Source of the DNA: JBGAKG01 sp044224495
Lineage (GTDB): Bacteria > Myxococcota_A > Polyangia > Polyangiales > Polyangiaceae
Direction of reading: 5' to 3'
NCBI GenBank assembly: GCA_044224495.1
Contig: JBGAKG010000023.1
Location: 124,001 to 188,000, forward strand
DNA: 64,000 nt
Shown here: piece by piece, positions 26,367-34,074 of the stretch
How the letters are laid out: every line of letters begins with the position of its first letter
Position numbering within the stretch: the stretch's first letter is position 1
Position numbers and translations under genes: made by a program
The notes under the pieces: model-generated
Database searches by the model: none
Told to the model about the DNA's origin: nothing
Seen by the model: only the letters and a program-made list of their open reading frames with translations

Positions 26367-27050
26367 ATGCATCACCTGCTCCAGGTCTGGTTTTCGTGGG
26401 TCGAAAACTGGGGCTACCTCGGCATCTTCCTCTTGATGGCGCTCGAGAGCTCCATCGTCCCCGTCCCGAGCGAGATCGTCATGCCTCCGGCCGCCTACTT
26501 CGCGGCGCAGGGGCAGATGAACATGGCTGCGGTCATCCTCGCGGGCACGGCGGGCAGCTACTTCGGCTCGGCGGTGAGCTACTGGCTCAGCAAGTGGCTC
26601 GGCCTCCCCGTCATCCGGCGCTTCGGGAAGTACGTCTTCCTCAAGCCGGAGAAGATCGACGCGGCGACGGCGTGGGTCCAGCGCTACGGCGCGGGCGGTA
26701 TCTTCTTCGCGCGCCTCCTGCCGGTGGTGCGGCACCTCGTCTCCATCCCCGCTGGCATCCTCGGGATGCCGTACGGGCGCTTCAGCATCGCGACGACCGT
26801 CGGCGCGGGGCTCTGGTGCACGATCCTCTCGCTCTACGGCGCGCAGGTGATCACGCCGGAGATGATCCACGCGAACGATCCGGAGGCGCTGGTCAAGGCC
26901 GTGAAGGCGAAGATCGGCACGATCGTGATCGGCATCGTCGTGCTCACGCTCGCCTACGTCGTGATGCTCGTCCTCCGCAGCCGCGCCTCGGCGCCGGCCA
27001 AGGCCGAGTCGAAGTCGCCTCCCGCCAAGGCCGACGAAGCCGAAGGCTGA
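26367..27050 (+). CDS. DedA-family membrane protein
   Basis: This encodes 227 aa with five or so membrane segments. The family motif is visible: ESSIVPVPSEIVMPPAAYFA near the N-terminus and FFARLLPVVRHLVSIPAGIL (Arg-containing amphipathic re-entrant region) in the middle. DedA/VTT proteins act as phospholipid scramblases, including undecaprenyl-phosphate and PE transporters. The tail is Lys/Ala-rich and cytoplasmic. It lies 47 bp after the PP2C gene on the same strand. Confidence 0.9.
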   Translation: MHHLLQVWFSWVENWGYLGIFLLMALESSIVPVPSEIVMPPAAYFAAQGQMNMAAVILAGTAGSYFGSAVSYWLSKWLGLPVIRRFGKYVFLKPEKIDAATAWVQRYGAGGIFFARLLPVVRHLVSIPAGILGMPYGRFSIATTVGAGLWCTILSLYGAQVITPEMIHANDPEALVKAVKAKIGTIVIGIVVLTLAYVVMLVLRSRASAPAKAESKSPPAKADEAEG

Positions 27051-27119
27051 ACGCCCTTTTGCGCCATCGACCCGCTTCGTGCGGCTTCACGCCGCGCGCA
27101 AAAGCGCTAAGGTCATGGC

Positions 27120-28865
27120 ATGGCGCAGACGCCGCTCCACCAACCGCCCGCCGCCCCCACCAGCGCCCCCGATGACGACGCCGTCGGGGAAATCCCCGGC
27201 GATCTCGCTGCCCTGCGCGCCGCCAAAGAGGCGTGGCAGAAAGGCCCGGTCGCGAAGGCCGAGGCGAAGATCCCGCCGCGGAAGCCCCGCTTCACCACCT
27301 GGAGCGATCTCCCGGTCGGGGACGTGATGACGCCGGCCGACGTCCGGATCGATCACGCGCGCGACCTCGGCCTGCCCGGCGAGTTCCCCTTCACCCGCGG
27401 TGTGCAGCCGACGATGTACCGCGGCCGCCTGTGGACGATGCGCATGTTCGCGGGCTTCGGCACGCCCGAGCAGACGAACACGCGCTTCAAGTACCTGCTC
27501 GAGCAGGGCCAGACCGGGCTCTCGACCGCCTTCGATTTCCCCACCCTCATGGGCTACGACTCCGACTCGCCGCGCTCGCTCGGCGAGGTCGGGATGTGCG
27601 GCGTCGCCGTCGACACGCTCCGCGACATGGAGGTGCTCTTCGACGGCATCCCGCTCGCCGACGTGACCACGTCGATGACCATCAACGGTCCCGCGATCGT
27701 GCTCCTGGCGTTCTACGTCGCGCTGGCCGACAAGCGCGGGATCCCGCGCTCGGCGATCGGCGGCACCGTCCAGAACGACTGCCTCAAGGAGTTCATCGCG
27801 CAGCACGCGTGGCTCGTCCCGCCGCGCCCGGCGATGCGCATCGTCACCGACATGATCGAGTTCTGTACCAAAGAGGTACCGCGCTGGAACACGGTCAGCA
27901 TCAGCGGCTACCACATCCGCGAGGCCGGGGCGACGGCCGCCCAGGAGCTCGCGTTCACGATCGCGGACGGGCTCGCCTACGTGGAGTCGTGCGTGGAGCG
28001 CGGGCTCGCGGTCGACGACTTCGCGCCGCGTCTCTCGTTCTTCTTCGACGTCCACAACGACTTCTTCGAGGAGATCGCGAAGTTCCGCGCCGCCCGTCGC
28101 ATGTGGGCGCGGCTCATGCGCGACCGCTTCGGCGCGAAGAAGGCGGACAGCATGAAGCTCCGCACCCACGCCCAGACGGCGGGGGTCTCGCTCACTGCGC
28201 AGCAGCCGTACAACAACGTCGTGCGCGTCGCGCTGCAAGCGCTCGCCGCGGTGCTCGGCGGCACGCAGTCGCTCCACACGAACAGCCTCGACGAGACGTA
28301 CGCGCTCCCCACCGAGGAGGCCGTCACGATCGCCCTGCGCACGCAGCAGATCATCGCCGAGGAGAGCGGCGTCGCGAGCACGATCGATCCGCTCGGTGGC
28401 GCATGGTTCATCGAGGAGCTGACGAATCGCATGGAGCGCGAGGCGCTCGACTACATCAAGCGCATCGACGAGATGGGCGGGATGGTCGCTGCGATCGAGA
28501 AGGGCTACCCGCAGCGCGAGATCGCGGCGAGTGCATACCGCTTCCAGCGCCAGCTGGAGCTCGGCGAGCGCGTGATGGTCGGCGTGAACAAGTACGGCGC
28601 CGGCGCCGGTGACTCGAACATCCCGCTCCTCCGCATCGACGAAGAGGTGCAGCGGAAGCAGGTCGAGAACCTGAAGCAGGTGAAGAGCTCGCGCGATGCA
28701 GCGAAGGTCACCGCTGCGCTCGCGGCGGTCCGCGCCGCGGCGAAGGGCGGCACCAACCTGATGCCCCCGATCGTCGACGCCGCGAAGGCGTACTGCACGC
28801 AGCAGGAGATCTGCGACGTGCTGCGCGACGTGCTCGGCACCTACACGGATCCCGCGGAGTTCTGA
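27120..28865 (+). CDS. icmA: acyl-CoA mutase large subunit, isobutyryl-CoA mutase-like
   Basis: This encodes 581 aa, a B12-dependent acyl-CoA mutase catalytic subunit without its own cobalamin-binding domain, so it needs a separate small subunit. TMYRGRLWTMRMFAGFG places F110 where methylmalonyl-CoA mutase has Tyr89. TVQNDCLKEFIAQ places Q228 where MCM has Arg207 (Q218 matches MCM Gln197). The Phe/Gln pair is the known signature of isobutyryl-CoA mutase (Phe80/Gln198), which interconverts isobutyryl- and n-butyryl-CoA. 2-hydroxyisobutyryl-CoA mutase has Ile/Gln instead. SGYHIREAGA carries the active-site His. Neither the B12 subunit nor a MeaB chaperone is adjacent. Annotation as plain methylmalonyl-CoA mutase would be misleading. 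Confidence 0.82.
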   Translation: MAQTPLHQPPAAPTSAPDDDAVGEIPGDLAALRAAKEAWQKGPVAKAEAKIPPRKPRFTTWSDLPVGDVMTPADVRIDHARDLGLPGEFPFTRGVQPTMYRGRLWTMRMFAGFGTPEQTNTRFKYLLEQGQTGLSTAFDFPTLMGYDSDSPRSLGEVGMCGVAVDTLRDMEVLFDGIPLADVTTSMTINGPAIVLLAFYVALADKRGIPRSAIGGTVQNDCLKEFIAQHAWLVPPRPAMRIVTDMIEFCTKEVPRWNTVSISGYHIREAGATAAQELAFTIADGLAYVESCVERGLAVDDFAPRLSFFFDVHNDFFEEIAKFRAARRMWARLMRDRFGAKKADSMKLRTHAQTAGVSLTAQQPYNNVVRVALQALAAVLGGTQSLHTNSLDETYALPTEEAVTIALRTQQIIAEESGVASTIDPLGGAWFIEELTNRMEREALDYIKRIDEMGGMVAAIEKGYPQREIAASAYRFQRQLELGERVMVGVNKYGAGAGDSNIPLLRIDEEVQRKQVENLKQVKSSRDAAKVTAALAAVRAAAKGGTNLMPPIVDAAKAYCTQQEICDVLRDVLGTYTDPAEF

Positions 28866-28875
28866 GGGTCCGGAG

Positions 28876-30258
28876 TCAGCGCAGGATCGCCGCCGCCACC
28901 GCGTCCGCCTGCGCGATGCAGTCGGGGATCGCGTGGCCGTCGTAGCCGCCGCCCGCGACGTGGAGCCCCGGCACGCGCGCGAGGCGCGCCTTGAGCTCCT
29001 TCATCCGCGCGAGGTGGCCGACGTGCGGTTGCGCGCGCGTGTTCTTCCACCGCCCGACGCGGCGAAGGACCGGCGCACCGGAGAAGCGACCCATGAGCTG
29101 GGTCATCTCGCCGATCGCGAGCGCCTCCAGCTCGTCGTCGCTCTTGTCGACGTCGCCCTCGTAGCCGGCGCCGCCGAAGAACGCGCGGAGGAGCACGTGT
29201 CCCTCGGGCGCCCTGCCCTCCCACTTGCTCGAGACCCACGTCGAAGCGCTCGCGCGGAGCCCTTCGCTGCGCGGAACGATGTAGCCGGTCGCGTCGAGCG
29301 AGTGGCTCACCTGCTCGCGCGCGTAGCCGAGGAAGACGACCGCGCTCGACGTGACCGGGATGCCCGACACGTCGGTCGCGAGGCCACCGTCGAGCGCGCT
29401 CGCGAGCGCGGCCAGGCGCGGCGGCGGAACGCAGACGACGAGCTCGTCGCACGGGAGCTCGCCGCCGCTCGCGCGCACCACGAAGCCGCCCGCGGGCCCG
29501 CGCGCGATGCTCTGCACGGGCGCGTTCGTCCGCGCGCGCTCTCCGAGCCGCGCGGCGAGCCGGTCGACCATCGCCCCGACCCCGGGCCGGAGCGACAGGA
29601 ACGCGCTCTTCGCCGAGCCACCCGTGCTGCCGTGCGAGAGCCGGCGCGCCACGCGCATGGCGCGGACGAGCGAGCGGTGCTTCGCCTCCATCTCGACGAG
29701 CTGGGGGAACGCCGCCCGCACGGACAGGAGCTTGGGATCGCCGGCGAAGATCCCGCCGAGGAGCGGCCCTGCGAGGCGCGAGGCGGCTTCGTCCCCGAGA
29801 CGCCGCGCGACGAAGTCGTAGACGGCTTCGTCCGCGTCCGCGTCGCTCCAGTCGCGCGCGCCGACGAGCGGCTCGAGCCCCATCCGTGCCTTGCCGAGGA
29901 GCGAGAAGAGGCGGGTCGTCACCATCGGACCGATCCGCGTGGGGACGCCGAGCACGAGCCCCTCCGGGAGCGGGTGGAGCTTGCCGCGGTAGGCGACGTA
30001 GACCTTGCGCGTGTCGGGGCGCGTCCCGATGAGCTCGCTCTCGAGGCCGAGCTCTTTTGCGAGCCCCGCCGCCTTGGGCTTCGCGGCGACCCAGGAGTCC
30101 GGGCCGACGTCGAGGAGGAAGCCCCCGCTTCGTTCGGTGGTGATGTTGCCGCCGAGGGACGCAGTCGCCTCGAGGAGCGTCACGTCCGCGCGCTCGGCGA
30201 GGCGGTGGGCGACGGTGAGCCCCGTGATGCCTCCCCCGACGACGACGACGCGCTTCAC
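28876..30258 (-). CDS. hemY: protoporphyrinogen/coproporphyrinogen oxidase (HemY-type)
   Basis: This encodes 460 aa, an FAD-dependent oxidase near the end of heme biosynthesis. The dinucleotide-binding motif VVVGGGITGLTVAHRLA opens the protein at the GTG start. SLRPGVGAMVDRLAARL and the C-terminal LHVAGGGYDGHAIPDCI (FAD-binding end) are typical of HemY/PPOX. In a proteobacterium-like genome with HemE and a standard HemH, it most likely oxidises protoporphyrinogen IX. It overlaps the hemH stop (GTGA) and ends the hemE-hemH-hemY unit, converging on the mutase gene with a 10-bp gap. Confidence 0.9.
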   Translation of the reverse strand: MKRVVVVGGGITGLTVAHRLAERADVTLLEATASLGGNITTERSGGFLLDVGPDSWVAAKPKAAGLAKELGLESELIGTRPDTRKVYVAYRGKLHPLPEGLVLGVPTRIGPMVTTRLFSLLGKARMGLEPLVGARDWSDADADEAVYDFVARRLGDEAASRLAGPLLGGIFAGDPKLLSVRAAFPQLVEMEAKHRSLVRAMRVARRLSHGSTGGSAKSAFLSLRPGVGAMVDRLAARLGERARTNAPVQSIARGPAGGFVVRASGGELPCDELVVCVPPPRLAALASALDGGLATDVSGIPVTSSAVVFLGYAREQVSHSLDATGYIVPRSEGLRASASTWVSSKWEGRAPEGHVLLRAFFGGAGYEGDVDKSDDELEALAIGEMTQLMGRFSGAPVLRRVGRWKNTRAQPHVGHLARMKELKARLARVPGLHVAGGGYDGHAIPDCIAQADAVAAAILR

Positions 30259-31169
30259 GCTCCACCTCCGAGCGTGCGCCGAACGAGCGCAGCGAGGAGT
30301 GCGACGAAATCGTCGCCGTCGTCGAGCGACGGCGTCCGCGAGAGCTCGAGGCCGCGCGCGGCGGCGAGCGCCTTGGCCTCGACGTCGACGTCGTAGAGGA
30401 TCTCGACGTGATCGGCGAGGAACCCGATCGGCGCGACGACGACGCGCCGGCGGCCATCGCGCGCGATCGCGTCGAACGTCGACGGCAGATCGGGGCCGAG
30501 CCACGCGATCGGACGCCCGCCGGGCCCGCTGGAGAGGCCCTGGCTCTGGAACGCGATCCGCGCGTCGGGGACGAGCTCGCGCACGCGCTCGGCGACGCCC
30601 TCGGCGGCGGCGCGTGCCTCCCGCTCGTAGGGATCGCCCGCATCGACGATCGCCTTCGGCAGCGAGTGCGCGGACAGGACGAGCGCAGTCTCCGCGCGCG
30701 CGGCGGCGTCCCAGGCCCCGACCACGGCGCGGATGCGCGCGGCGAACGCGTCGAGGAGCGCGGGCTCGCGTCCCCAGTTGGGCACGGCGACGATCGTCTT
30801 CGTCGGAGCGACCTCCCGCGCCGCCGCGCGGACCGCATCTTCGTAGACCTTCGCCGAGTGCTGCGCGAGCGCGAGCACGACGACCTTCGGCGCGTCGAGC
30901 TGGGGCAGGACCTCCGCCGGGAGCGGCTTCCAGAGGCGCGCGCACGTTCGCACGGGCATGCCGAGCGACGCCTCGAGCTTGGCCGCGACGCGCGCGGTGA
31001 TGCGCGAGAGCGGCGACGAGCCCCCGATCGCCTCGTACCGGTGACGCAGCTCTGCGACGAGCTCCGGCGGCGGCGGGGCGCCGCGCCGGATGTTCTTCAC
31101 GAACTCGGGCAGGTCGGCGAGGTCGTCGACGGTGCCGTGCGTGATGAGGAGGACGGCCGCTTCGGTCAT
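30255..31169 (-). CDS. hemH: ferrochelatase
   Basis: HemH inserts Fe2+ into protoporphyrin IX. The protein is 304 aa. The metal-binding His lies in LVLSAHSLPK and the conserved Glu in VVVAPIGFLADHVEILYDVD. It begins AAVLLITHGTVDD, a somewhat divergent version of the usual LLNLGTP opening. The start at 31169 overlaps the hemE stop (ATGA), and its own stop overlaps hemY (GTGA), so all three should be translated together. Confidence 0.92.
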   Translation of the reverse strand: MTEAAVLLITHGTVDDLADLPEFVKNIRRGAPPPPELVAELRHRYEAIGGSSPLSRITARVAAKLEASLGMPVRTCARLWKPLPAEVLPQLDAPKVVVLALAQHSAKVYEDAVRAAAREVAPTKTIVAVPNWGREPALLDAFAARIRAVVGAWDAAARAETALVLSAHSLPKAIVDAGDPYEREARAAAEGVAERVRELVPDARIAFQSQGLSSGPGGRPIAWLGPDLPSTFDAIARDGRRRVVVAPIGFLADHVEILYDVDVEAKALAAARGLELSRTPSLDDGDDFVALLAALVRRTLGGGA

Positions 31170-32209
31170 GCCTTCGGCGACGGGCCGCTCGTCTCGTGGA
31201 CGAAATCGATGACTGCCTTCACCGTGTCGACCGGCGTCTCCGGCAGGATGCCGTGACCGAGGTTGAACACGTGCCCGACGCGGTTCTGCGCCGCGTCCAG
31301 CACCCGCTTCGCGTGCTTCTTCGCCACGGCGGCCGGGGCGAAGAGAACCGTCGGATCGAGGTTGCCTTGGACCGCACGATCGTGACCGACGCGCGACCAG
31401 CCCTCGGCGAGCGGCGTGCGCCAATCGAGCCCGATCACGTGCCCGCCCGCGTCGCGCTGCGCCTCGAGGAGCGCGTGCGTCCCGGTGCCGAAGTGAATCA
31501 CGGGGACGCCCGCGTTCATCACGTCCGACAGGATGTGCTTCACGTGCGGGAACACGAACTCGCGGTAGTCGTCGACCGAGAGCTGCCCCACCCACGAGTC
31601 GAAGAGCTGGAGGCACTGCGCCCCCGCCGTCACCTGCGCGCGGAGGTAGCGGCGCACGACCTCGGCGAGCTTCTGCATCAGCGCATGCCACGCCTCGGGC
31701 TCGGCGTACATGAGGCGCTTCGTCTTCGCGAAGTGCGCGCTCTTGCCGCCTTCGATCAAGTAGCTCGCGAGCGTGAACGGCGCACCCGCGAAGCCGATGA
31801 GCGGCACGCGCCCGTTCAGCTCGCGCCGGATCAGCTTGATCGCGTCGAGCACGTACGCGAGCTCCTCCGGCTCGATCACGCGGAGCGCGTCGATGTCGGC
31901 GCGCGTGTTCACGGGACGGTGGATGACGGGGCCTTCGCCCTTGGCGAACTCGAATGGCGCGCCCATCGGCTCGAGCGGGAGCAGGATGTCGGCGAAGAGG
32001 ATCGCGGCGTCGACGTCGTGCACGAGCGGTTGGAGCGTGACCTCGCACGCGAGCTCGGGGTTCTTGCAAAGCTCGAGCATCGAGTGCTTCGCCCGGAGCG
32101 CGCGGTACTCCGGCATGTAGCGACCGGCCTGGCGCATGAACCACACGGGAGTGACGTCGACGGGCTCGCGCCGGCAGGCGCGGAGGAAGCGATCGCTCTT
32201 CATCGTCAT
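31166..32209 (-). CDS. hemE: uroporphyrinogen decarboxylase
   Basis: HemE converts uroporphyrinogen III to coproporphyrinogen III. The protein is 347 aa (start at 32209; an ATG two codons later is also possible). The signature PVWFMRQAGRYMPEYR with catalytic-site Arg residues and the IGFAGAPFTLASYLIEGG motif are present, as is DAAILFADILLPLEPMG with the key Asp. It is the first gene of the hemE-hemH-hemY operon. The coproporphyrinogen oxidase step (hemF/hemN) is not in the window. Confidence 0.96.
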   Translation of the reverse strand: MTMKSDRFLRACRREPVDVTPVWFMRQAGRYMPEYRALRAKHSMLELCKNPELACEVTLQPLVHDVDAAILFADILLPLEPMGAPFEFAKGEGPVIHRPVNTRADIDALRVIEPEELAYVLDAIKLIRRELNGRVPLIGFAGAPFTLASYLIEGGKSAHFAKTKRLMYAEPEAWHALMQKLAEVVRRYLRAQVTAGAQCLQLFDSWVGQLSVDDYREFVFPHVKHILSDVMNAGVPVIHFGTGTHALLEAQRDAGGHVIGLDWRTPLAEGWSRVGHDRAVQGNLDPTVLFAPAAVAKKHAKRVLDAAQNRVGHVFNLGHGILPETPVDTVKAVIDFVHETSGPSPKA

Positions 32210-32519
32210 GAGGAGCTGAGAGCTAGCACGCCTGCCGCCGCGTGCGTCGGGGTACGAGGATTGTGGAGCGGAAAGCCGTACCGCGAAGAGACGGAAACCG
32301 GCGGAAACGGCCATCTTTCCAGCGTGGGTCCAGGTTTCGTCTCACCGCCACACATGGGCGCACCCCGCGTACAGGGGTCCCCGGCGGCGCCACTATCTGC
32401 TTCTGTAAGTGCTTGTAGAGACGAGAGATTCGGTTGGACCTCGTCGCACGAAGGCGTAAAGTTCCAGTCTGGCCGGTGCTTTTCGCCACTACTTAAACGG
32501 GAAGAAAGGAGAGTCGAGC
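32210..32519. other. intergenic region between hemE and a divergent lipoprotein gene
   Basis: This 310-bp gap must contain the promoters of the hem operon and of the lipoprotein gene. A clear AAAGGAGAG Shine-Dalgarno sits before the ATG at 32520. The segment 32400-32500 is relatively AT-rich (including TTCTGTAAGTGCTTGTAG). No ORF, tRNA, convincing -35/-10 pair or known riboswitch is visible. Confidence 0.5.
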
Positions 32520-33923
32520 ATGCGTAGCGCGTCAGCAGTAGGTGCAGCCGTTCTGGTGAGCCTCGGTGCCCTCACGGGGTGCGGTTCGGACGACAGCTCG
32601 CAGTTCGACGGTGGTCAGAGCGGGGACAAGGACTCCAGCGCGCAGTGCGAGCCCTTCTGCAACCCGGACATCGACGGCGGGACGAACCCGCTCGGCGACG
32701 GCGGGAACACGGGCCCGTGCGTCAACCTCCAGTGCAAGCAGGTGACGTGTGGCGGTGGTGGGACGACCTCGATCAGCGGCATCGTCTACGACCCCGCCGG
32801 CAAGGTCCCCCTCTACAACGTCATCGTCTACGTGCCGAACAAGCCGGTCGACCCGATCGTCCACGGCGCGACGTGCGACAAGTGCGGGCAGGTGTCGGGC
32901 TCGCCGGTCGTGAGCACGCTGACGAACACGAAGGGCGAGTTCGTCCTCAAGAACGTCCCGGTCGGGCAGAACATCCCGCTCGTCATTCAGGTCGGCAAGT
33001 GGCGCCGGCAGCTCGTGCTCCCCCAGGTCGATGCCTGCAAGGACACGCCGCTCGCGAAGGCGGACACGCACCTGCCGCGCAACAAGTCCGAGGGCGACAT
33101 CCCGTACATCGCGCTCACCACCGGTGGCGCGGACCCGCTCGAGTGCTTGCCGAAGAAGATGGGCATCGACGTCGCCGAGTTCACGAACGGCGGCGGCACT
33201 GGTTCCATCCACCTCTACAAGGGTGTGGGCGGTGGCCAGCTCAACGGACAGACGACCGCGGTGAACACGTTCTGGAACAGCGACGCGAACCTGAAGAAGT
33301 ACGACATGGTTCTCCTCGGCTGCGAAGGCGGCGAGCACAACGAGAACAAGGGCCCGGCGGCGTTCGCGGCGATGAAGTCGTACGCAGACGCGGGCGGCCG
33401 CGTCTTCGGTACGCACTTCCACTACACCTGGCTCGAGAACGGCCCCCAAGACTTCAAGAGCACCGCCACGTTCTCGCATCCGGGAAACCCGCCGAACCCG
33501 TCGGACGGCTACATCGACGACACGTTCCCGAAGGGCAAGGCGTTCGCGGAGTGGATGAGCTTCAACGGCCCGTTGAAGTCGAACCCGCCGCCCATCTTCT
33601 CGATCAAGGATCCTCGCCGCGACGTGACGACGATCGCGAGCGCGTCCACGCGGTGGGTCTACAACACGTCGCAGAACGTGACCTACTACTACTCGTTCAA
33701 CACGCCGGTCGGCCTGAACCCGGACAACCAGTGCGGCAAGGTCGTCTTCAGCGATCTGCACGTCTCGTCGGGCGATCAGGTCGGGGCCACGTTCCCGAAC
33801 GGCTGCACGACGACGGACCTCTCCCCGCAGGAGAAGGCGCTCGAGTTCCTGCTGTTCGACCTCTCGTCGTGCATCCAGGACGACAAGCAGCCGCCGCCGC
33901 CGCCGCCGGTGGGCCCGAACTGA
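32520..33923 (+). CDS. lipoprotein with carboxypeptidase-regulatory-like domain
   Basis: This encodes 467 aa. The lipoprotein signal SLGALTGC precedes a linker rich in Asp, Gly and Asn. TTSISGIVYDPAGKVPLYNV to NVPVGQNIPLVI (about 80-170) is a carboxypeptidase-regulatory-like beta-sandwich. The second half (about 210-440) has an alpha/beta domain with KYDMVLLGCEGGE and GGRVFGTHFHYTWL, loosely like a glutamine-amidotransferase/ThuA fold but without a clear catalytic triad. The protein ends in a Pro-rich tail. A close Shine-Dalgarno supports the start. It is probably exported to the outer membrane; the function is unknown. Confidence 0.72.
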   Translation: MRSASAVGAAVLVSLGALTGCGSDDSSQFDGGQSGDKDSSAQCEPFCNPDIDGGTNPLGDGGNTGPCVNLQCKQVTCGGGGTTSISGIVYDPAGKVPLYNVIVYVPNKPVDPIVHGATCDKCGQVSGSPVVSTLTNTKGEFVLKNVPVGQNIPLVIQVGKWRRQLVLPQVDACKDTPLAKADTHLPRNKSEGDIPYIALTTGGADPLECLPKKMGIDVAEFTNGGGTGSIHLYKGVGGGQLNGQTTAVNTFWNSDANLKKYDMVLLGCEGGEHNENKGPAAFAAMKSYADAGGRVFGTHFHYTWLENGPQDFKSTATFSHPGNPPNPSDGYIDDTFPKGKAFAEWMSFNGPLKSNPPPIFSIKDPRRDVTTIASASTRWVYNTSQNVTYYYSFNTPVGLNPDNQCGKVVFSDLHVSSGDQVGATFPNGCTTTDLSPQEKALEFLLFDLSSCIQDDKQPPPPPPVGPN

Positions 33924-33946
33924 CGGCAGAAAAAAGCCGAATACGA

Positions 33947-34062
33947 AACACGGAACGGGATCGGGAACGCGGAGCGCGGAGCGCGGAACGGAGAAGCTGA
34001 ATCCGGATTCTCGCTCCGGGTTCTCGCTCCGCGTTCTACGTTCCGCATTCCTGTTCCGTGTT
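33947..34062. repeat. large imperfect inverted repeat in a convergent intergenic region
   Basis: The outer arms AACACGGAAC (33947-33956) and GTTCCGTGTT (34053-34062) match perfectly. The interior is a series of GGAACG/CGGAGCG motifs on the left and their complements on the right. The centre is the perfect palindrome GAATCCGGATTC (33999-34010). It lies between two converging genes, so it may act as a bidirectional terminator, but it has repeat-family character. Confidence 0.7.
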
Positions 34063-34074
34063 CCCTGTTCGTCT

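Noticed and set aside
27120..28865. Methylmalonyl-CoA mutase
   Set aside because: Tyr89 and Arg207 equivalents are Phe and Gln, the isobutyryl-CoA mutase pair.
32470..32500. Sigma-54-like -24/-12 element (TGGCCGGTGCTTTTCG) before the lipoprotein gene
   Set aside because: The -12 TTGC is not met and no enhancer-binding protein site is visible; the match is no better than chance.
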